A stretch of DNA of 64,000 nucleotides from Heliocidaris erythrogramma (lineage: Eukaryota; Echinodermata; Echinoidea; Camarodonta; Echinometridae): NCBI GenBank assembly GCA_025617745.1, contig CM046873.1, forward strand, positions 28,347,410 through 28,411,409, given 5' to 3'. Both the position numbers and the translations under genes were made by a program. Each line of letters begins with the position of its first letter. Within the stretch, counting starts at the first letter, position 1. The notes below the pieces were generated by a model. It searched no databases. It had not been told where the DNA came from and saw nothing but the letters and a program-made list of their open reading frames with translations. Shown here piece after piece: positions 11,233 to 23,400 of the stretch.

Positions 11233-11643
11233 CATAGCATGGGGGGGGGGGGGGTATGTATTAATGTCATGAAATATGGAATGAAATAGAAAGTTGAACA
11301 CAAAAGCATTTAATCTATTGCTTTATAAAATTACAAGCAGCAATGGTAATATTCTTCTGGTTTTATGTCTTACGTGAAGGTCTGGCCAACTGAGAGGCAT
11401 ACCGGTAATGCTTTACCCTTGGAAACTAAGGCATTGGTGATCCAACATATCTTAGGACGTTAATAAACTCACATCTTTTGTACAAAGTTAACGTCCTTCT
11501 GGCTCTGAACAGATGATATGCTCCAACGACTATAATTGCTCCTAGCTTTTTACCCATAAATAAATAGGGTTGGGAATAGGGTTATGAGAGGGTTAAAGGT
11601 TAGGGTTCGGGTTAGGTTTAAGTATAATGTTTGGTCCGGGGGC

Positions 11644-11748
11644 GGGGTTGTTTCATCAAGTGTACTGTCTGTGATATTTACTGACAAATTTGCTCTCAGC
11701 CAATCAGATGCAAGCTTAGCTTATAACAGTTATTGCAACTTATTATTA
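11644..11748 (+). mobile_element. GTTTCAT-family MITE, partial (A-type left end)
   Basis: Contains the family core AAATTTGCTCTCAGCCAATC and an A-type left end (TTTCATCAAGTG). The right side breaks off after the B-like CAGTTATTGCAACTTAT. Confidence 0.75.
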
Positions 11749-11758
11749 GGCAAAGGGT

Positions 11759-12060
11759 TTAAAGGGATACGCCACCGGGCGGCCATGGAGAAAGTCAGGA
11801 TTGCGTAAGCCCCATTCACTCGTACACAAAGTTTGTGCGTCGAACGCGTCCGTTGGACTAAGTGGGATTACATTTCGACTGCACGAAGCCCACCGAATCT
11901 CGCACGAGAGCTCGAGCTCAGGCGGAGCATGCATGTTTGTGCGGTGACCAGTCTATCCGAGGTTTGCGCCCCCCGGGGCAAGGGCATGATCAGGTAACGA
12001 TCACGGTGCCCTCTCGCGGCATTAAAACGTCCACAATCTGCGGTTGAGTATCCCTTTAAG
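11759..12060. mobile_element. GC-rich MITE with TTAAAGGGATAC inverted ends
   Basis: About 300 bp. The left end TTTAAAGGGATACGC and the right end GAGTATCCCTTTAAG are inverted copies. The interior is much more GC-rich than its surroundings and has no credible frame. Confidence 0.75.
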
Positions 12061-12830
12061 TTATGAATTCGGTTAGCGCCATGAATTGCAGTGGAGCAAT
12101 CGTTGAGGTACCAAATGTGTTACATAAACAACCAAAGCATGGATGGCCTTGGGAAGACGAAACTTACAACTACAATATGACAGCCCTATTCTGATCTATT
12201 GCAACTAATTACAAGACTTCTACAGGCATGCACAAACATAGTTTGATAAACATCACTGATTCTCAACAGATGGAAGCACAAATTAATGTCAACATAAATA
12301 AATAGAGGCCATGTCTAAACCTAGCTGTTTCTCAATGTATAAAAGGACAAATGAGGAATATGTAATTGTTTTAAAAAGCTACAGTTTTAAACTACGAATA
12401 GATTTAATGTACATCATTTCAAAAAAAGAATTCTAGTTAGAGAAATTATCTAAGTAGATACATTATGGATGTAGATAAATTCTTAAGGCATAGGTCGTGG
12501 AAAGCTCGATGATTTTCAAGGCATTTTACATAATTATCAAGATTACAACCAGAATCTTAAACTTTTAGAGACACTATTTCAAATTCATTTCAGGTCAAAG
12601 ACTTGCATTTTAAATAATACTACCCCCAACTCAAAACCTCTATAAACTTTACTCTATATACATCAACCCAAATTAATCTCAGGTTATTTCTAAGACTTTG
12701 GAATTAGTTCTAGAAAACATCCTATATTACAGTTTTTAATACCTATGGTTCAGAACACATAACAACATATTAACGGCATCTTCTGGGGATTGTAAAACTG
12801 GTAGCTAAATTTAGTTTGCCAGCACACACA

Positions 12831-12953
12831 TGGGCCCTGTTTCATAAAACTTGCTATTGATAACAATTAACACAAATGTATGACAAATTTGCTCTCAGCC
12901 AATCGATTTCAAGGATTTGTTATTGATAACTAGTTCTACGAAACAGTGCCCTG
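12831..12953. mobile_element. GTTTCAT-family MITE, B-type ends
   Basis: Left GGGCCCTGTTTCATAAAAC and right CTACGAAACAGTGCCC ends with a shortened family core. Confidence 0.75.
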
Positions 12954-13056
12954 ATGAAGGTGTCTGAACCACAGATATGAAAACTGTTTGAGGGAAAAGA
13001 TTTGCTTTCAAATCGATTGTATCACATAATCATCTTCCTGAAACCTCTATAAATTC

Positions 13057-13062
13057 TTTATT
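13057..13062 (-). promoter_or_regulatory. Possible poly(A) signal for the PLD gene
   Basis: AATAAA on the minus strand, about 845 bases after the PLD stop codon. The hexamer is common in AT-rich DNA, so this is only a candidate. Confidence 0.2.
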
Positions 13063-13339
13063 GCAACTTGACCGTACAGATTTTTCAAATGCATGTCAGG
13101 CCAAAGACTTGGTTTCGCATCTATTCTCAACCCGAATAATTTTCATCAAAACTCTACACAATATTATTGCAATGTGACACTATTTCAAATTCATTTGCTG
13201 TCAAGGACTAGCTTTTGAACTGTACTGACCACAACTATCTTTGTCAGCAGTTCATAAAATCTTATTGCATCTTTTTTCTCTACTTACTGAACTGTAATAC
13301 TTCCATGAGAGTAAGGAAGGGTTTGGAAATGACCTCACT

Positions 13340-13903
13340 TGGGTCAGTTCAAGGTCACGTCAATATCTTGGTTGGAGCAAGTCCCTCTTTTGCAACCCAG
13401 CTGAGGTGTGGGTTCTCCTCAAAGAAGAAGATCTGGGGAGTGTTTCATCAAGCGTTTTGTCAGGGGATTTTACTGACAAATTTGCTCTCAGCCAAACAGA
13501 TGCAAGGATTTCAGTAGCTCGTAACAGTTGTCGGTAAAAATCACTGACAAAATGCTTGATGAAATGCTCCCAAGGGTTGCGGACTCAAGATGACCTTTGT
13601 CCTTCATGTTAAGGTCATCTAAGGTCATCCACATCTTGGTTGGAGTGAGACCCTTTTTGCAACCAAGTTGGGCTGCAGATTCTCCTCACAGAAGATGTTC
13701 AAGGGTGTGGATTCAAAATGACCTTTGTCCTAAATGCTAAGGTCATCTAAGGTCATCTAAGGTCATCTAAGGTCATCCACATCTTGGTTGGTGTGAGACC
13801 CTTTTTGCAACCATTCTGGGCTGCAGGTTGTCCTCACAGAAGTAGTTCAGGGGTGTGGACTCAAGATGACCTTTGTCCTTCATGCTTTATAGGTCATCTA
13901 AGG
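13340..13903 (-). repeat. Tandem array of copies of the 3' end of PLD exon 25
   Basis: Three degenerate copies of the last coding exon's end follow the real stop codon, anchored on the complement of CCACATCTTGG: 13777, 13628 and 13360, against 13910 in the real exon. Steps are 133, 149 and 268; the last is enlarged by a 137-bp MITE. The copies keep exon-like features such as CTGTGAGGA, CTGCAGCC, and CTCCAACCAAGAT or CACCAACCAAGAT. The farthest copy still reads GLAPTKILT then a stop, against GLAPTKMWT in the gene. Extra AGGTCATCTA iterations lie at 13739-13770. Confidence 0.85.
13435..13571. mobile_element. GTTTCAT-family MITE, A-type ends, inside the exon 25 array
   Basis: Symmetric A-type ends (GGGGAGTGTTTCATCAAGCG and its inverted partner ending TGCTCCC) around the family core. 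It interrupts one unit of the tandem array, so the array is older than this insertion. Confidence 0.85.
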
Positions 13904-14128
13904 TCACGTCCACATCTTGGTTGGAGCAAGACCCTCCGTTTTAACCAAGCTAGGCTGCAGTTTCTCCTCACAGAGGAAGTTCAGTGGTGTCAAAACCAGA
14001 TGGCCTATGACCTCTGCGACTCTCTTCTCGGCTCCATCCGGGTCGCTGTGAACGAGGGCAGACTCTCTCAAGAACTCCTGCAGCTCGAGAAAACTGGAAG
14101 CTCTATCGGTCGGGATGCATTTGAAAAC
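13904..14128 (-). CDS. PLD1: PLD exon 25 (residues 1063-1136, C-terminus and stop)
   Basis: 225 bp including TGA. Reads [20 protein letters not shown] then [40 protein letters not shown] and ends LAPTKMWT. The final WT matches the conserved PLD C-terminus (human MEVWT). Acceptor TTTATAG. Confidence 0.95.
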   Translation of the reverse strand, partial: VFKCIPTDRASSFLELQEFLRESALVHSDPDGAEKRVAEVIGHLVLTPLNFLCEEKLQPSLVKTEGLAPTKMWT

Positions 14129-17100
14129 CTATAAATATGCAACCCCAAAATTAAATTCATGTTATTTTTAATAATTTTGTTTGCTACAGAAATACAGATT
14201 CAAACTCTCTCTTGAACTGCTACAACTCAAGGAAACTGCTAGCTCTATCGGTTAGGGGGAGTATCAGACTTTCATCTTGAAAATTACGCTACATTCTACA
14301 GACAGTTTGGTGATGTGGTAATCTTTGAAGTATTTATGGTACACTACATGTAGTTATGGAGAGGTTGCCCATCCCAAAGTCCTTTATTACAAATGAGGGG
14401 ACTTTTCCTCCACTCTAACAGTATTATTTTTCAATATTATTTATTTTAATGACATATACTTGCATCAGTTAGAAATAAAGATTTAAAACAGGCCGGGTTG
14501 GAAAAAAATCCATGATTTTTTTTGTAATTATTTAGATTTAACAAAAATTTAAAATTGCAATTTATTTTATTAAAATAGATTTACTTGATTTTTGAACAGT
14601 TATAGCCCAAAAAGTTGCTCCTATAGAAAAAAGAAGATTATTTTAGTAGATCTAATATCAGCCATAATTTGGCATATAAAAACTCTTACTTAGATGATTT
14701 TTTTTAGCCCCAAAATTTAATAAAAAATCAAAAAACTGATTTTTTAGTAATTTCTTTTCTTGCATCAACAAAAATTATTACGTATTTCTTTGTTTTTTAT
14801 TCAAGTCGGTGAACTTTTACAATAAATTTAGCAGCAACATGTACGATGGCAGTCAAAAACTACTCTCGGCAGTAAGCTGTGTTTCAAAATAAATTATCTT
14901 GACAAGGCTTCTACATTTATAGCACTTTAACCCCTACCATGCCGTGGGCTGGAAATCCCGCCCAAAAATTTCAGGATTGAACATTTTGTTTAGGCTCAGA
15001 ATGACTTGAAATTCTTCCTCATACAGAAACCTGTGCCATCAATATAATGTTTATTCCTATGCAATATATCTTCGCCCAGTTTGCCCAAGAAAAAATGCAT
15101 TAAAAGTTAGTATTTAACTCTTGAAAGTTTGCTCTTGACAACTGCTACAAAAATCTGGTGGCATGGAAGGGGTTAATACATCAGAATTAGTTGACGAAGT
15201 ACCAATTACCTCATCATATATACTGGTGTTTGCATAGGCAATCCTCTTCCATGTCTTGTTGTAGAAATCATTCGATACAGGGTCTGAAACATCGATATCA
15301 GCACACCCTTTCAGAACACCCAGGTGCTCTCTTTTCAAAAAAAGAAAATATATTATATCAATATCATATTAATGGCCCCTATTCTCCAAAGGCACCTAAC
15401 TTAAGCCCCCGCCTAAGTGTGTAGATTTAGTCCACCGAATTATGGAGAGCCAAATGTCACTCTATTTTAATCCTACAAAATCACCATATAGTTCTGGGAC
15501 TACATGGAAATTAAAAAAAAACGACATTTCTCATGCGATTTCATTCCAGAAAATAATTTATGTTTCTTTATTTTGTGACATAAATATAGTAATTTATACA
15601 GGACTTTGGGTTGACAAATGGCCTTCCATAAATCAGTGGCCTAAGTTAACCCGTTGACTACTGAATTCTTTAACTCTCATAGGCTTAATACAGGAGCCAC
15701 CCGGTTCCTGTAGTCTATGGGTTAAGCCAGGCTTAACTTAGGCCACTTTTAGATAATACGGGCCAATGGTAGAAGGTATAGCATAACTTTTTTCAAGCAA
15801 CAAATGAGAGTGCAATTGGGAATATCTTAACTTAGGCCACTTTTAGAGAATACGGGCCAATGGTAGAAGGTATTGCTTAACTTTTTTTAAGCAGTGCAGT
15901 TGTGAATATCTCTATCTTCAGCTGCTTGAAGAAGCAAATTAGAAAGTTCAGGCAACAAGAGCTTTATTTAGTTTTGTAAATAGGAAATTGCCTTGTTTAT
16001 ATTTCTTGTTTTCTGAGTGCATTTTGTAAAAACCTTTCCACTCCAAAGAGACATAGCAGCATAGCAAAGAGAGACGACAGGATGGACAGAAAGAATAAGA
16101 GAGGATGAACAGTATGAAAGGCAGGGGAAAGATTAAAGGGAGAAGAGAGCAGGAAAGAAGAATTTCATCGCACTATCTGATAACGATTAAAACATCACAT
16201 CCTTCCAAAAAACTGCTGTTTAAGTGTAACAAAATATGAGTTCAAGAGAGAATGAAAGAGAGAGAGAGAGGGAGAGAGAGAGTGGGATAAGGTAAGGAGC
16301 AAAATCAATGACATCTTGACCTACCTCAAGAACTGCTGTTCAAGATATAATAGAAGAGAGAATGAGAGAGAGATAAAGGGAGAGAAAGGGAGACCAATGA
16401 CCAAAACCACCTGAATAGCTACTGTCTAAAAGTAACACAAGATGAATTTTTAAAAAGTGAATGAGAGAGAAAGAGGGAATGAGAGAGAAAGAATGAGAGA
16501 GAAAGAGTGAGAGAGAGAGAGAGATGGAGAACAAGGACCACACCTACCTGAAGAGCTGTTGCCTAAACTGAAGAGCAAACTTCCCTGCCATGTAACTTTC
16601 TCCATCCATCACGCTCTCCACCATCTCCACATCCTCGATCAACACCGCCAGCTCGCTGTCACGAATACCTAGCATGCTGCGATCGTTGATGTTCGCCGAA
16701 CCCAGGATGACGGTCGTGTCGTCTACGATCATGAGCTTGCAGTGGATGTAGACTAACTCGGAGATGAGATGTCCATCGAGACAGTCGTGGGTGCGGAGGC
16801 CGTAGAAACTGATGTAGTCATCTGGCGAGGTAACTGTAAGCAAGATGTTAGGTAAACCAATTATATTCTGTACATTAATGAAATACATGCTACCACTACT
16901 ACTACCACAACCACTACTGCTACTACCGTTACAACCACTACTACGCCTACTACTACTTCTATTACTATTACTCCTACAACTACTTTTTCTACTACAACTT
17001 CTACTACTACTACTACTACTACTACTCCTATTACTCCTACTATTACTATTACTCCTACTAATTCAATCTACTACTACCACTACTACTATTACTCCTACTA

Positions 17101-17265
17101 TTACTATTACTCCTACTAATTCAATCTACTACTACTACTACTACTATTACTCCTACTAATTCAATCTACTACTACTACTACTACTATTACTCCTACTATT
17201 ACTATTACTCCTACTACTAGTAATTCAATCTACTACTACCATTACTACTACTACTACTACAACTT

Positions 17266-17298
<33 letters not shown>

Positions 17299-17439
17299 TT
17301 TCTCCTACTATTACTATTACTCCTACTAATTCAATCTACTACTACTACTACTACTATTACTCCTACTATTACTATCTACTACTACTACTACTACTATTAC
17401 TCCTACTACTACTACTACTACTACCACTACTACCACCAC

Positions 17440-17471
<32 letters not shown>

Positions 17472-20400
17472 ATACTACCACTATTACATGTACCAATATA
17501 AATTAGGTACATGTACTCACTGCCTTCATGATAGAGTCTTTGTAGTATTGAGTTTTCTCCTTTGATGATGGACCTGTACTCCCAATGGAGGATGACCCGA
17601 ATGGCAGCCCCTGTATCGCCTCCTACATCCCCCTCAAAGGCTGGTAGGAGGGGCATCAGAACGTACACACGGAATGTCTCACCAGATCTTTGGTTTGGAG
17701 TTAACCAGAAAGTGATTTAAAGTGTACCAACCATCTAAAATATAATCTGTGTACAGCTAGAGTGTACATGTATGTTAAAAACCAACCTCAAAACACTTTA
17801 CCTGGCCTTCGCGGATTTCGCGCCATTCTCTAGAACACGCGAAAATATTAGCACAATTTCTTATGCTTGTTTTGAATGGGCGCTGCATTGTGCGCTTCAT
17901 CTGATTAATACGTGTTTGAATCCAATTCATTTTAGAGTGTGTGTGTGTGTAGTTGTGTCCGTAGTATGTATTTGAATGGACCGCGCATGTGTGAATCAAT
18001 ACATGGAGCCGCACTGGTGTGTAGACTTCCATGCCTAATGCATTTGACTGGATGGATCACGCGTGTGTGAAATAATAAATCTTGCATTTTTGCAAGTTAG
18101 TAATTGTGCAGCGCGAATTTAAAAAATTGCCCCAACCCTGTGGAATGACCCTATTACAAACACACTTTGAAGATCGCCTGGTGTGATGGGTAATGGTGTG
18201 AGGGGTAATGATCTAAGGGGAAGATCTCCATGGGCTACAGTAGTTGTAAAGATATTGGATCATGCTTTTACAGGGTAATCCAACCTTTCTAATAATTTGA
18301 TCTGTGTGATAGCAGAAAAATCAGAGAAGCAAATTGGTGACAATTTGAACGAAATCGGAGAAGCAATAAGAAAGTTCTGATTCTTAGGAAGTTGTAATCA
18401 CTGTGATGTAGTGGTGGTCAACTTTCCCGTTCCCTCCGACACACAAATTACTAAAATGTAATTTTTTTCCAAAAGTACAACTCAGTTGGAGTTTTTCCTT
18501 TTTGGAGGACCTATAACAAAATGATATCTACAATATATATTGATAATTGAAAAAGGTACTCAGGAGAAAACCGGAATTTAAGTACATCTTTGTGTACAAC
18601 AAAGTGGAGAGTTGACTGTAAATACGTCACAATCAATTCACCAAATTGCCTATTTGATATTGCAATAGATGTATGTGGTGATCTCATTTTTCAAACATGC
18701 ATAACTTTCTTATTCCTTGTCCGATTCCTTTCAAAAACTCTCATTTTCTGCTTTCGTGTTTTCGCACAAATCAGCTTTTTACAAAGGTTGGATAGCCCTT
18801 TAATGACACCAACAGCCACATGCAAATTTGCAATACACACCCCCAAATAGCTCATGCATGGTAGTACGGCACACTCGCCAGAGATACACTATAATCGTCT
18901 GCTGAGAGCTACACAGGCATTAATTTGAATAATCAAACACAGAGTTAACATGAATATGGCTCTCAATTAACAGGTGATATTGAAAACCATCATGCTTGAC
19001 AAAAATCATGCAGAAAATAAAAAAATCTATATACACGTCAAAGGGAGCAGGCCAAAAACAGAAACGTGATTGGTAGAAGTCTGATAGTCAGACAAACATA
19101 ATCGCAGAGACATAGAGATATTGAGAGAGAAAAATAAAGGGAGGGAGAGAGAGGAAGAAGACAAAAAAATATGGAGAGAAATACATGTAGAAAGGACAAA
19201 GAGAGAAAGAGGAGAGGGAGGAGAAAGAGAAGAGAGAGAGAGAGAAGAAAAGCAAGAGAGATGCAGAGAAAGGAGAGGGGGAGAGACAGAGAATGAAGCA
19301 TAATGTGCATGCATACCTATGAGCCCTTACAATCCTCTCAAAGAGTGCATCAGCTATCCCATTCGAGACGTCAGGGTCATTGGCTATGGAGATGAAGAAC
19401 TGATTCTGAGCATGCAAAAAATAGAAACGCCATCAACCACTGCAGACAACTGAGTAATATGCTTAATACCGACTGGTGCAATAGAACACAAGAGTGTCGA
19501 TCATGTACTGTAAACGTGGAATATTTCGCGGAGTGGGAATTTTCGCGCAAGATAAAAACACACAAATATTTTTGTTTATGTTTTCTTTTGTCCGTGAGCC
19601 TAGCGCGCCGGCGAAATTAAAAACACGCGAAATTCACTTTTACAGTACATGTAGTACAAGGTTAAAAGTATCTTGATCATCATTACATCATGATCATTAT
19701 CATCATCACAACCACCACTACTACAAACATCATCATCATCACCATCTTAATCTTCATCATCATCATCGTCACCATCATTATCATCATCGCAATCATTATC
19801 ATCATCATCACCTTACCGTCATCTTCATCATCATAAATATCATCTTCATCATCCTATTATCATCTTCTTTATCATCACCTTACAATCATCATCATCATCT
19901 TATCATCACATTCATCATCTTCTTCATCATCATCTTCATCATCAACATTATCATCATCTTCATCATCATCATCATCATCTTCATCTTCATCATCTTCATC
20001 AGCATCATCATCTTTATCAACATAATCAGGTCGATTCCATGCAGTGTGTCCTGTACGACATATGTCTTTTATCCATTTATTTCATCCAAACAAAGAATCT
20101 CTTGATATTAACAGACGTGTTGTGGCATAGGGCATAAGTCACCGGACTTTATATGGTATGGGTTTGAATCCCAGCCCGGCACTAACGTCCTTTAGACATT
20201 AACCGTTTTCCCTCTACTTTTGACTCCTGTAACCAGTGCGGGCTCGCTTCTGTCGACTGTAGTCGACACTCCACACGAACAAAAGAAATAGCGCCTATTC
20301 AATCGCCCGATCGCACGTGCGCTCTAATCATGTTCACCGATGCATTCTTCATACACATACATGTAGCTTTCATTGCATTGCGTTTTCGGTCGTCGTTAAC

Positions 20401-23400
20401 ATTGGATGTTTTCAAGTAAAAACACCCATGCATCCGATTAATCGTTTGTCACATCACCTTCGAAAATAATTCAGCAGCTCTGGATTTCATAATGCACAGG
20501 ACAAAGAGTTAATCTACATTTGCCACTCTCGACCCAGGTGTAGAAAATTTATTCCTTGATGCTTCACTGCCTTCATTAGGGCAGCTAGGCTACCGCAATT
20601 CACTGTCATATAAAAGATTTTTCATTTGTGGATGAAATATATGGATAAATGTCATATGCCGTACGGGACACATTACGTGCAATCGCCCATTATCAATAAT
20701 CTGAAGCTCTTTGGAAGTGCATAGAGACATTGATAAATATGTGATATGCACTACAAAAAATCTGTGTATTATTATTATTATTAACAGTGATTAGGGGTGC
20801 TTTCTAGTATCGCTACCATTATTCACTGTCATATAAAAAGATTTTTCATTTGTGGATGAAATATATGGATAAATGTCATATGCCGTAATATGTGGATAAA
20901 TGTCATATGCCGTAATATATGGATAAATGTCATATGCCGTAATATATGGATAAATGTCATATGCTGTAATATATGGATAAATGTCATATGCCGTACGGGA
21001 CACATTACCAATCGCCCATTATCATCATCTTCATCATCACTATTGGTTGACCAGAACTGACCTCTATGTAGATGTAGTGCTTGCTGGTGTTGATTGCGTG
21101 CAAGTAGGCTTGGTGAATAGAATCCTCTACATGCTGCATTCCTGCGGACCACTGGCATGCTGACCGCAAGATCTACACAAAGAAACAGGGAAATGGAAGA
21201 GTAAATCATAGACATATACAAGCAAAGTTTGGTGCCAACAATGGATATCCATACCCCTATCAAGACAATAGACTGCTTCGCTAATGTATGCAAATATTAT
21301 GCATACCTTTCAAACAAAGGTTGTTCTTGACAACCTGAAAGCTTGCCGGACATAGCAACAAATAATGTATGCAAACTGGATTCAAAGCATTGAGGCTCGT
21401 TTATAAAAAGCAGGTTCATGGAATAGCTCGTCACTAGATGCTCAGCGAATATATGTGCATAAATTTGTATACATTACAGAAGGAGTCTATTGACCACATT
21501 TTATGGTTTTGCTCAATAACCTATAGTTTGATTCAGAGCTCTAAAAAAATATACCAGATGCACGAGCAGAAAGAGCGAAAATTTCTGCACACACAGTGTC
21601 CATTTTTGGTGCATAACCATATTGCATTTGATGCCAAGAATCATTAAAAAAGAGAATAAGCTATAAAATCTTTAAATTGGCAACAAATTGAGAAGTTAAA
21701 ATCATTGTTTTGGGTCAAAACTTTTTCAACTTCTCAACAGAGTTCATAACCATGTACATTTTTTCAAAGACATTACATTTCATTACAGCCATGTAGCATT
21801 AAAAGAAACATATTTTGTTGCCAATTTGAAGAATAAAATGTGATCAATTTAGCCCTTACATAATTCCTGTCATGAAAGGGATAAACTTGTACTGTATGTT
21901 AATACCAGTTTTCATATATTCATACATGATCACATACTCAACTCATACCTGAACCAGTGAATCAACAGTCTACAGTGCATAAACGACACTATCAATATTA
22001 ATATAATTCATTCTACATGTTATCACCGGAAGTGAAGTAAAGGTATGAAATAAACTTGTTAATACTGTAAATGCAGAAATATTTGTGTTACATTAATTTT
22101 CACGGATTTTGCGCTATTTTCGGCGGGCACGATTTCTAAAACAGTGAAAATATTAGCACGATTTCTTATGCTTGTTTTGAATGGACGCTGCATTGCACGC
22201 TTCATCTGATTAATACGTGTTTGAATCCGATTCATTTTAGAGTGCGTGTGTGTAGTTGTGTCTGTAGTATGCATTTGAATGGACCGCGTGTCTGTGAAAC
22301 AATAAATGGAGCCGCATTTTTTGCGAGTGAGTAATTGTGCAGTGCGAATTCAAGAATCCGCAAATATGTTTTTGGGTCGCTCAGTGTGAAAATTTAATCA
22401 TGCGAAAGTAACAGCGTTTACAGTAGTAAAATTGTTTTAATGACTGTGTTTTCCCTCTCAGTACGGATCTGTAGTTGATATAAGTTTTATAAAACTGTAG
22501 ACTTATTTTTTTTTAAATAAATGAATATTTTAATGCCATACTTGACACCTGCAGCGAGAAGCACTAGGGGTGCCTGGAAGGCTAGAGTCAGAGACAGCTG
22601 AAGATGATTTAGGGATGAGTAAGGGTACATCTGGCATCTCCTTCTTCTTCTGCTCCTGTTATATCAATAATAATATCAATAAATATGAACGATAATAATG
22701 CGCTAATCTATTATTGGTAGATGCTCATGGCACAGTGAAAGGAAGATAGAAAATATAAAGATAAATATGCCAAAAAAAGATGAAGGCAAAAAAAAAAAAA
22801 GGCTTGTCTAAATAACCAGGTTTTGAGAGAGGTCTTGAAGTTCGTGAGAAAGGATAGATTACAAAGGTCTTGTGGGAGTTTAATCCATAGGCATGGACCA
22901 GCATACAGAAATGATCAATCACCTCAAGAATTATAAGTTTGTGGTAGAGCAAGTAGAGATGAGTTTGGAAGACATAATTAGGCTCCTTGAAGGATCCTTA
23001 TGCAGCCTTATGCTGCACGACATTTCGCGAAGCTACACCTTAATCATAATTGTTCTCATTAAAACCATCAAAATCTGCAAGTCTCAAAAAACAATGACGC
23101 ATAAAGATGCAGAAAAGACGCAAAGAGGAAAATTGCCAGTTTTGTCTGTGCTTCTAGAAGTAGAATCAGACATAATAAAAGTGTTTTCATATTATTTTGC
23201 ATAAAAGTATTCAAAGAAGAAATTTTTATTAATTTCATCCTAATATTTCGGTTCTGCCTCAATAGAATAAAATTTTGATTTTGAGTAATTTTGTCATATA
23301 TATGCATCTTTCTGGCGTTTTCACGCACCACAACGCTTCGTGAAGCTACCTTACAAAGTATATCATAGACAGGATCCTTGTAAATACATGTACATTTAAA

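Noticed and set aside
16845-17159. Open frames of leucine or tyrosine runs, and serine runs on the other strand (17372-17668)
   Set aside because: They translate the TAC array; only the first part of the minus-strand frame (17521-17668) is real, as PLD exon 22.
20791-21003. Peptide of nine-residue repeats (AYDIYPYIT)
   Set aside because: A by-product of a 27-bp minisatellite in an intron.
17775-22274. Two similar minus-strand frames ([17 protein letters not shown] type) at 17775-18032 and 22059-22274
   Set aside because: They resemble each other only because they lie in two copies of the same interspersed repeat; no conserved start or stop and no known family.
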